Of a stretch of DNA of 64,000 bases, positions 34,066 to 40,328 are shown one piece after another; positions within the stretch are counted from its first letter, which is position 1, and each line of letters starts with the position of its first letter. A program made the translations under genes and the position numbers. The notes below the pieces were generated by a model. That model saw only the letters and a list, made by a program, of their open reading frames with translations. It ran no database searches and was not told where the DNA came from. Source of the stretch: Glycomyces harbinensis (lineage in GTDB: Bacteria > Actinomycetota > Actinomycetes > Mycobacteriales > Micromonosporaceae). Location: NCBI RefSeq assembly GCF_900101745.1, contig NZ_FNAD01000016.1, forward strand, positions 62,001-126,000, read 5' to 3'.

Positions 34066-34398
34066 TCAGGGTTTGAGTTCGCCTCGGAGGGTCTTGAAGC
34101 CCTCGGCGATGCCGCTGTCGGCGGCTTCGTGCTCGTCGGCCATCTCGCGGATGTCCTGCGCGTATGCGGTGAGCGCCTCGATATTGGAGGTGAAGCACTC
34201 GGTCGCGGTGGTCACGCACTCATCGTGCGCGGGGCCCGCCAGCGAGCCGATCATGTCGCCGCCGAAGCCGTCGGCGAACTGCTGCAGCGCGCCGGTGAAC
34301 TGGTCGAGGAGCGCCTGCACCTCGTCCCGGGCCGCTTCGATCTCATCGGCGGACTTCCGCATCGTCTCAGGGGTGATGTTCAGACCCGACATGGTCAC
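34066..34398 (-). CDS. WXG100/EspC-like small secretion protein
   Basis: This 110-residue all-helical protein (TPETMRKSADEIEAARDEV, a central turn, then FTSNIEALTAYAQDIREMAD) has the helix-turn-helix hairpin size of WXG100/EspC family proteins but lacks a clear WXG. GTG 34398 overlaps the stop of the 26-residue leader frame (GTGA) with GGAGG close upstream; ATG 34392 is a second possible start two codons in. It is the first substantial gene of the toxin operon and is probably the co-secreted partner of the carrier and toxin. Confidence 0.8.
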   Translation of the reverse strand: MTMSGLNITPETMRKSADEIEAARDEVQALLDQFTGALQQFADGFGGDMIGSLAGPAHDECVTTATECFTSNIEALTAYAQDIREMADEHEAADSGIAEGFKTLRGELKP

Positions 34399-34475
34399 CT
34401 GCCTCCGCGGACTCGGTCGATGAGGTCGCCCCGCACCTGCGAGGGCCGCTGTGCGATCTGGTCTTCTCCGAGCAT
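34395..34475 (-). CDS. 26-residue leader ORF at the head of the toxin operon
   Basis: On the minus strand ATG 34475, with GGGAGG five bases upstream, encodes MLGEDQIAQRPSQVRGDLID and six more residues, ending RGGR. Its TGA overlaps the GTG of the WXG100-like gene. The strong ribosome site and exact coupling make it more than chance. It could be a small protein or a translational leader; no homology is known to me. Confidence 0.45.
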   Translation of the reverse strand: MLGEDQIAQRPSQVRGDLIDRVRGGR

Positions 34476-34493
34476 TCAGACCTCCCGTTCGGA

Positions 34494-34499
34494 CACAAT
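34494..34499 (-). promoter_or_regulatory. Candidate -10 box of the toxin operon
   Basis: On the minus strand TATTGT (34499-34494) lies about 20 bases upstream of the leader ORF start in an AT-richer patch, leaving room for its GGGAGG site. No clear -35 was found. Confidence 0.4.
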
Positions 34500-34591
34500 A
34501 CCGGAGGAATGCGAACGAGATTCGAAGGGTGCTCGGCGCCTTCGGTACCAGGTCTTGGGACGCGGCGTCGCGTCGTCGGCGCGGGTGAAGA

Positions 34592-35896
34592 TCAGCGCCG
34601 CCGTTGTTCGCGCAGTGCCGCCCAGTGGCGGAGCCTGCGGGACACCTCGGCCTCCTCGCCGTTGGCGGTCGGCTCGTAATAGGTCTCGCGGTCCATGTCC
34701 TCGGGGAAGTAGTCGGCGCCGGAGAACCCCTCGGCGGCGTCGGGGTCGTACTGGTAGCCCCGGCCGTATTCGAGGTCCTTCATGAGCCTGGTCGGCGCGT
34801 TGAGGATGTGCTTGGGCGGCATGAGGGAGCCGGTCCGCCGGGCGCTGCTCTGAGCGGCCCCGAAACCGCGGTACACCGCGATCGACTTCGGGGCGGTCGC
34901 GAGATAGACGACGGCCTGGGCGATCGCGAGTTCGCCTTCGGGCGAGCCGAGCCGCTCGTACACGTCCCAGGCCGCCAGCGCCTGCACCACGGCCTGCGGG
35001 TCGGCCGTGCCGATGTCCTCGTTGGCGAAGCGGATGAGGCGCCGGGCGACGAACAGCGGGTCTTCACCGCCGTCGAGCATGCGGGCGAGCCAGTAGAGCG
35101 CGGCGTCGGGGTCGGAGCCGCGCATCGACTTGTGCAGGGCCGAGATGAGGTTGTAGTGGCCTTCTTGGGCCTTGTCGTACACCGGCGCGCGCTTCTGGAC
35201 CTGCGCGACGAGCGCGGTGACGTCCAGCGGCGCGGTGTCCGACGGGAGCGCCTGCAGCTGCTCGGCGAGGTTCAGCAGGTAGCGGCCGTCGCCGTCGGCC
35301 ATGGCGGTCAGGGCCTCGCGGGCGTCGGCGTCGAGCGGCAGGGGGCGGCCGGTCTCGGCCTCGGCCCGGTCGAGGAGCGTGCGCAGCGCGGTGTCGTCGA
35401 GGCGTTTGAGCACGAACACCTGGCAGCGCGAGAGCAGCGCGCCGTTGAGTTCGAAGCTGGGGTTCTCGGTGGTGGCGCCGATCAGGACGACGGTGCCGTC
35501 CTCGACGTACGGCAGGAAGCTGTCCTGCTGGGCGCGGTTGAAGCGGTGGATCTCGTCGACGAACAGCATGGTGCCCTGCCCGATCTCGCGGCGCTGCCGG
35601 GCGGCGCCGAAGACTTTCCGCAGGTCGGCGACGCCCGAGAACGTGGCCGACAGGGGTTCGAACGCCAGGTTCACGCGTTCGGCCAGGAGGCGGGCGATGG
35701 TGGTCTTCCCGCAGCCGGGCGGGCCCCACAGGACCGTGGACACGAGTTGGCGCCGTGCGACCATGCGCCCGATCGGGGCGTCGGGGGCGAGCAGGTGGTC
35801 CTGTCCGACCACCGCTTCGAGGGACTGCGGCCGCAGCCGGTCGGCCAGCGGGCGCTGCGGCTCATCCCCGAACAGCGGTAGTGCGGCTTGGCTCAT
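34592..35896 (-). CDS. rarA: Replication-associated recombination protein A (RarA/MgsA, AAA+ ATPase)
   Basis: This 434-residue AAA+ clamp-loader-like ATPase acts at stalled replication forks. It shows the N-terminal GDEPQRPLADRLRP, Walker A GPPGCGKT (58-65), Walker B LFVDEIHRF (D112, E113), sensor GATTENPSFE, and the C-terminal tetramer domain with HYNLISALHKSMRGSDPDAALYW and RLIRFANEDIG. Length and order match the family fully. It is a housekeeping gene bordering the toxin operon, transcribed in the same direction but 117 bp upstream of its leader ORF. Confidence 0.95.
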   Translation of the reverse strand: MSQAALPLFGDEPQRPLADRLRPQSLEAVVGQDHLLAPDAPIGRMVARRQLVSTVLWGPPGCGKTTIARLLAERVNLAFEPLSATFSGVADLRKVFGAARQRREIGQGTMLFVDEIHRFNRAQQDSFLPYVEDGTVVLIGATTENPSFELNGALLSRCQVFVLKRLDDTALRTLLDRAEAETGRPLPLDADAREALTAMADGDGRYLLNLAEQLQALPSDTAPLDVTALVAQVQKRAPVYDKAQEGHYNLISALHKSMRGSDPDAALYWLARMLDGGEDPLFVARRLIRFANEDIGTADPQAVVQALAAWDVYERLGSPEGELAIAQAVVYLATAPKSIAVYRGFGAAQSSARRTGSLMPPKHILNAPTRLMKDLEYGRGYQYDPDAAEGFSGADYFPEDMDRETYYEPTANGEEAEVSRRLRHWAALREQRRR

Positions 35897-36001
35897 CGGC
35901 GGGTCCTTCGTTCGAATGGGATTCCAGTGGGCGGGCGCGGCCCGGCGGCAATGGTGACACCGGGTGCCGACAATTCTCCGTGGAGACCGGTCCGAGCGCC
36001 G

Positions 36002-36904
36002 TCACCGGCGCGAGGCGCGCAGTTCGTCGGCGAGGCGGGCGAGGACGTCTTCGGCCTTGGGCGCGGGGCCGAACAGCTGCTCCTGGCGGTGGGGGTCGGC
36101 GACGTAGCGGCCGGTGTCGAACCAGCGGAACATCGCGGCCATGTCCTTGACGATCGGGACGAAGCGGCCGGTGACGGCTCCCGCGGCGCGGGCGACGCCG
36201 CCCGGGACGGCCCGCACTTTGATCGTCGTGCCGGCCGCGCGGCCGACCTGGTCGGCGACCTCGCGGATGCTGACGGGGCGGTCCCAGCCGATGTCGACGC
36301 GTTCGCCGTCCTCGGCGTCGGCGTCGACGGCGTCCGCGAGGTAGGCGGCGAGGTCGGCGGTGTGGACGAACGTCAGCGGCATGGTGCTCTCGCCGATCCA
36401 GAAGAGGCGGCCCTTGTCGAGCGGGTTGCCCGCCCCGCTCGCGATCTGGTCGACGAACGCTCCCGGGCGCAGGGCGAGGAAGGGGACGCCGAGTCGTTCG
36501 AGCTCGTCCTCGGCGAGCTTCTTGTGCCAGAAGTGCGGGACGTCGGGCGTCTGGTCGCTGGTGAGGATGCTCGTCAGGATGAATCTGCGGATGCCGGTGC
36601 GGTGGGCGGCCTCGGCGAGGTTGGCGTTGCCGACGGTGTCGATCGCGTGCGCGTCCCTGCCGCCGCGGGTGTAGCCGGCGGCGGTGGTGATGACGGCGTC
36701 CGCGCCGGTCATGGCGGCGGTGAGCGAGTCGGGGTCGAGCATGTCGCCGCGGGCGACCGCCACGCCCGGGCGTTCGAGCCTGGTCGCATCGCTGTGGGGT
36801 CGGACCAGGGCGCGGACGTGCTTGCCTCGTTCGAGCAGTGCGTCGACGACTTTGCTCCCGAGGGAGCCGGTCGCGCCGACGACGAGGACTGGATCGGTGC
36901 TCAT
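36002..36904 (-). CDS. NmrA-like NAD(P)-binding protein (atypical SDR)
   Basis: This 300-residue protein has an N-terminal VVGATGSLGSKVV dinucleotide motif and the NmrA-type layout (LERPGVAVARGDMLDPDSL, FILTSIL, FLALRPGAFVD). It lacks the classical YxxxK active site, so it may be a redox sensor or a reductase of unknown substrate. It lies third in a minus-strand run after a quinone oxidoreductase and a MarR regulator, with a 52-bp gap and a weak ribosome site, so it probably belongs to the same stress regulon. Confidence 0.85.
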   Translation of the reverse strand: MSTDPVLVVGATGSLGSKVVDALLERGKHVRALVRPHSDATRLERPGVAVARGDMLDPDSLTAAMTGADAVITTAAGYTRGGRDAHAIDTVGNANLAEAAHRTGIRRFILTSILTSDQTPDVPHFWHKKLAEDELERLGVPFLALRPGAFVDQIASGAGNPLDKGRLFWIGESTMPLTFVHTADLAAYLADAVDADAEDGERVDIGWDRPVSIREVADQVGRAAGTTIKVRAVPGGVARAAGAVTGRFVPIVKDMAAMFRWFDTGRYVADPHRQEQLFGPAPKAEDVLARLADELRASRR

Positions 36905-36956
36905 GGGGTCTCGCTTTCGATCGGTTCGGGCCGGCGGATTCGGGTGGGGGCCGGGG

Positions 36957-37424
36957 TCATGCGGGTTCGTCGCGGTCGCTGATGGCGTCGATGACGGCGT
37001 AGGCGGTGTGGACGAACGAGTCCGCCTGCGGCGCCGACAGGTTCCGGGTGGAGGCCTCCTCCAGGGCCCGCCACATGGCCGCCAGGGGTTCGCGCACGGC
37101 GCGGCCCTTGTCGGTGAGGTGCACGACCATGACGCGCCGGTCGTGCTGGGCGGGCTCGCGGACGAGCAGGCCCGCGTCCTGCATGCGGCGCAGGGACTTG
37201 GAGACGGTGGAGTGGTCCAGGCCGACGGCTTCGAGCAGCTCGGACTGGGTCTGGCCGTCCCGGTCGAACAGGTGCATCAGCAGCAGTTCCTGCCCCGGAT
37301 GCAGGTGCAGCTTGCGGAGCATGGCCGCGGCGCGGCCGCGATGGGATCGGGCGAGCTCGAAGATCGCGTAGCTCAGCGGTCCTTCGCCGGCCATGGACGG
37401 GATGCGCGGTGCGGAAGCGGGCAT
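36957..37424 (-). CDS. MarR family regulator
   Basis: This 155-residue winged-helix regulator has recognition-helix region TQSELLEAVGLDHSTVSKSL and the wing EPAQHDRRVMVVHLTDKG, typical of MarR/OhrR repressors that respond to phenolics or oxidants. GAGGAG precedes ATG 37424 by 7 bases. It sits between the quinone oxidoreductase and NmrA-like genes, 47 bp after the former, and probably controls the promoter upstream of that gene. Confidence 0.9.
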   Translation of the reverse strand: MPASAPRIPSMAGEGPLSYAIFELARSHRGRAAAMLRKLHLHPGQELLLMHLFDRDGQTQSELLEAVGLDHSTVSKSLRRMQDAGLLVREPAQHDRRVMVVHLTDKGRAVREPLAAMWRALEEASTRNLSAPQADSFVHTAYAVIDAISDRDEPA

Positions 37425-37471
37425 GGTTCGGCTCCTCTGACGGTGTGGACGGTCGGTCGTGGTGTCCGGGC

Positions 37472-38377
37472 TCAGTCGACGGTGAGGACGAGCTTGCCGC
37501 GGACGTGTCCGGCGCCGCTGACCTGCTGGGCCGCGGCGGCCTGGTCGAGCGGGTAGGCGGTGACGGTGGTGGCGAGCCTGCCCGCGGCGGCGTCCTGCGC
37601 CAGGGCGGCCAGGCGGGCGGCCGATTTCTCCTGGGCACCGCTGGAGAAGGCGACCCCGAACTGGCGCGCGCGGAAGTCGGCGATGGTGACGATGCGCTCG
37701 GTGCCGCCGCGCAGGGCGATGGAGTCCTCCAGGGCGCCCTTCCCGGCGAGGTCGAAGACCGCGTCGACGCCTTCGGGCGCGAGCGCGCGGACCCGCTCGA
37801 CCAGGCCCTCGCCATAGACGGTGGGCGTGGCGCCGAGCGAGGCGAGGTAGTCCTGGTTCGAGGCACCGGCGGTGGCGATGACCCGGGCACCGCGGGCGGT
37901 GGCGAGCTGGACCGCCACGGTGCCGACGGCTCCGGCCGCGCCGTGCATCAGCACGGTCTCCCCTGCGGTGACGTTGAGCAGGTTCAGGACCCGCTCGGCC
38001 GTCTCGGACGCCACGGGGAGCGCCGCGGCGCGCTGCCAGTCGAGGTCGGCGGGTTTGGGGGCGACGACCGTGGCCAGCGCGTACTGCGCGTAGGAGCCCG
38101 TGTCGGACCAGCCCAGGACCTCGTCGCCGACCGCGACGTCCTGCACGCCCTCCCCCAGGGCGTCCACCACGCCGGCGAGCTCGGCGCCGGGGATCGCGGG
38201 CAGCGGCGTCGGGAACAGCGCCTCCATCGCCCCGGCACGGATCTTCCCGTCGAGTGCGTTGAGCCCGGCGGCCTTGACGCGGACGCGGACCTGCCCGGGG
38301 CCGGGCTCGGGGACCTCGGCGTCGGTCTCGTGCAGGACTTCGGTGTCGCCGAAACGGTCGAACTGGATGGCTTTCAT
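37472..38377 (-). CDS. Quinone oxidoreductase-like dehydrogenase (MDR family)
   Basis: This 301-residue zinc-free medium-chain reductase begins KAIQFDRFGDTEVLHETDAE, with NADPH site VLMHGAAGAVGTVAVQLATARG. It is a paralogue of the TetR-controlled gene at 30384-31400, sharing the QFDRFG start. AAGGAG lies 5 bases before ATG 38377. It leads a probable operon with the MarR and NmrA-like genes, fitting detoxification of quinones or other electrophiles. Confidence 0.9.
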   Translation of the reverse strand: MKAIQFDRFGDTEVLHETDAEVPEPGPGQVRVRVKAAGLNALDGKIRAGAMEALFPTPLPAIPGAELAGVVDALGEGVQDVAVGDEVLGWSDTGSYAQYALATVVAPKPADLDWQRAAALPVASETAERVLNLLNVTAGETVLMHGAAGAVGTVAVQLATARGARVIATAGASNQDYLASLGATPTVYGEGLVERVRALAPEGVDAVFDLAGKGALEDSIALRGGTERIVTIADFRARQFGVAFSSGAQEKSAARLAALAQDAAAGRLATTVTAYPLDQAAAAQQVSGAGHVRGKLVLTVD

Positions 38378-38416
38378 GACGGCTCCTTCGTGATCGCCAC
38401 CAGTTAGGTGGCTAGA

Positions 38417-38450
38417 CACATAAATCTAGCAATGATTATGTGGCTAGCCA
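38417..38450. promoter_or_regulatory. MarR operator candidate
   Basis: CACATAA (38417-38423) and TTATGTG (38436-38442) are inverted, and TGGCTAGCCA (38441-38450) is a perfect palindrome, all in an AT-rich island 40-73 bp upstream of the oxidoreductase start. The half-element GGCTAG also occurs at 38410-38415. Confidence 0.6.
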
Positions 38451-38608
38451 AGTATTTTCTGGCATTCGACCGTGAGGTCCGTCTCGCCTTGGTCGGACGC
38501 TGCACCGAACGCGGGGTGATCGGTCCTGGAAACTCCCGATTTGCGGGCGAGTTCTATGGTGCTCATCGTAAGCATCGGACACTTCGCAAACCCGAGGTTG
38601 GGAGAGCC

Positions 38609-39091
38609 ATGAGCGAATACGACGACCCCACGGTCGAAGACGAGTTCACCACGGACGAGTACGAGACCGAGCCGACCGAGGACTCCACCGGTTACTCGGA
38701 CGACACCTACACCGAGGACGCCTACACCGACGACACGTCCTCGGACGACGTCTACACGGTCACCGCCGACACCGACGTCGACGGCGACGGCGTCAACGAG
38801 TCGTTCTCCTCCGACACGGACGGGGACGGCTACAACGAGACCGTCGAGTCCGACATGGACTCCAATGGCTGGGTCGACACGGTCCTGACCGACTCGGACG
38901 GCGACGGCTACGCCGAGACGGCCCTCCTCGACACCGACGGCGACACGTACCTCGACACGTACGCCACCGACACCGACGGGGACGGCTACGCCGACGTCGT
39001 CGAGTCCGACACCGACGGCGACGGCCTCCTGGACATGTCCGCCTCGGACACCGACGGCGACGGCAGCTTCGAGACCGTCGAGAACATCTAG
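38609..39091 (+). CDS. Acidic protein of eight 13-residue Ca-binding-type repeats
   Basis: The 160-residue product has an acidic Glu/Asp/Thr/Tyr-rich lead (1-55) followed by eight exact 13-residue repeats (56-159) of the form DTDGDGYxExxxS. The DxDxDG core is the loop of EF-hand/thrombospondin type-3 calcium sites. No signal peptide or membrane segment is present, so it is probably cytoplasmic or exported by a non-classical route. GGGAG precedes ATG 38609. It should bind several Ca ions; its role (buffering, adhesion or spore-related) is unknown. Confidence 0.85.
   Translation: MSEYDDPTVEDEFTTDEYETEPTEDSTGYSDDTYTEDAYTDDTSSDDVYTVTADTDVDGDGVNESFSSDTDGDGYNETVESDMDSNGWVDTVLTDSDGDGYAETALLDTDGDTYLDTYATDTDGDGYADVVESDTDGDGLLDMSASDTDGDGSFETVENI
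38720..39088 (+). repeat. 39-bp tandem coding repeat
   Basis: Eight copies of a 39-base unit (GACACCGACGGCGACGG core) occupy the second part of the preceding gene, encoding the 13-residue acidic repeat. Copies differ mainly at variable codons, so the array is old rather than freshly expanded. Confidence 0.75.
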
Positions 39092-39094
39092 CGA

Positions 39095-39201
39095 CCGCCT
39101 GCGGCGCGGTGCTCCTCGATGCGGACGAGGCTCCGTTCGACGCCGAGACGGTCGGCGTCGGACACGGCCGGTTCCAGCCTCGGGCACCGCGCCGCAGGCG
39201 G
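39095..39201. terminator. Long-stem multi-hairpin element between convergent genes
   Basis: Perfect 18-base arms (39095-39112 and 39184-39201) enclose two inner hairpins: CCTCG/CGAGG (39114-39118 and 39126-39130) and CGACGCCGA/TCGGCGTCG (39138-39146 and 39152-39160). It begins 3 bases after the repeat-protein stop and ends 7 bases before the DUF389 stop, so it can act as a bidirectional terminator. The branched design is unusual for one. Confidence 0.7.
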
Positions 39202-39208
39202 GCGAGCG

Positions 39209-40192
39209 CTAGCGTTCGGCCGCAGCGCCTTCGGGCGTCTTCACGCCGTCGGCGGCCGTGAAGCGCACGTCGAAGCGCCGCCACAGGAGCCGCTGGACGA
39301 GGAGCGTGCCGACGCCGGCGACGATCAGGCCCGCGACGTTCACGCCGAGCTGGATCAGCGACGCGCCGACCTCGTCCCAGTGCGCGAGCGCGATCGCGAC
39401 GGCGATGTTCCCGGCCGCCGGGACCGTCGTGACCGAGATGAACACCCCGACCAGCGCCTGGGACTTGCGCGCCGTCATCGACAGGATGCCGGCGACCCCC
39501 GCGAGCACCGCGACGATGAACGACCACCGGTCCGGGTGGATGATGAAGCTCGTCAGCGGCCGGTCGTCCAGCATGGACGGTTCGATCCAGCCGAACAGGC
39601 GGCTCACCACCGCGCACGCCAAGGTCACCGCGATGGCGACCGCGAAGCCGACCGCGAGGGTCCGCAGGGACCGCCCGATCAGCGGCAGATCGCGTTGCAG
39701 CACACCGAAGCAGAACGCCGCGACCGGACCGAAGTCCGGGCCCAGGACCATCGCCCCGACGATGAGGATCGGCTGGTCCAGGAGCGCCCCGATCGCCGCG
39801 ATCTGCACGGCCAGCGCCAGGAACACCAGGTAGGACCAGGTCAGGCGCGTCTCCGCCGAGGTGCGGGCGGCCAGCTCCTCCCAGATGACGGCGTCCTCGG
39901 AGTGCCCGGGCGCCGCCTCCATCGCCTCGTCGGCCGCGGCCGAGATCGACAGGTCGATCTCCTCGACCGTGATGCCGCCGGACTCCTTGAGGCCGAGGCC
40001 GCGCAGGTCGGCGAGGATCTCGTTCGCGCCCTCGCGCGCGACGTCGAACTCGACGCAGTCGCCGGCGGGGTCGATCGCCGCCCCGGCCAACCGGGTCACG
40101 TTCGCGACCGCGGGGCACTCGACGGCGAGGCGGAGGACGTCGTCGGTCAGTCCGACCGGGGTGATGACTCGAACATGCAGCACGTGCGGCAT
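39209..40192 (-). CDS. DUF389 integral membrane protein
   Basis: The 327-residue protein has an N-terminal cytoplasmic alpha/beta domain (about 1-110: HVLHVRVITPVGLTDDVLRL to GGITVEEIDLSIS). Six or seven membrane helices follow, including the DUF389 signature LIVGAMVLGPDFGPVAAFCFG and TTVPAAGNIAVAIA. The family is widespread in actinobacteria but its function is not established. It starts at ATG 40192, is transcribed toward the Ca-repeat gene, and meets it across a multi-hairpin element. Confidence 0.92.
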   Translation of the reverse strand: MPHVLHVRVITPVGLTDDVLRLAVECPAVANVTRLAGAAIDPAGDCVEFDVAREGANEILADLRGLGLKESGGITVEEIDLSISAAADEAMEAAPGHSEDAVIWEELAARTSAETRLTWSYLVFLALAVQIAAIGALLDQPILIVGAMVLGPDFGPVAAFCFGVLQRDLPLIGRSLRTLAVGFAVAIAVTLACAVVSRLFGWIEPSMLDDRPLTSFIIHPDRWSFIVAVLAGVAGILSMTARKSQALVGVFISVTTVPAAGNIAVAIALAHWDEVGASLIQLGVNVAGLIVAGVGTLLVQRLLWRRFDVRFTAADGVKTPEGAAAER

Positions 40193-40316
40193 TCTCCCCC
40201 ACCGCGTCCACCGGCGCCGTGCCGCGCCCGGAGTCGCACCTCCGGCTGTCGGCGCTCGTGACGGACCCTGCGGTCTCCCCGCGGTCGGGGAAGGGAAGGT
40301 CGCGGACCGCGCGGCC

Positions 40317-40322
40317 TATCAT
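40317..40322 (+). promoter_or_regulatory. -10 box of leaderless promoter (STAND regulator)
   Basis: TATCAT (40317-40322) ends 6 bases before ATG 40329 with no ribosome site, matching the leaderless layout seen elsewhere in the window. Confidence 0.55.
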
Positions 40323-40328
40323 GGCGGT

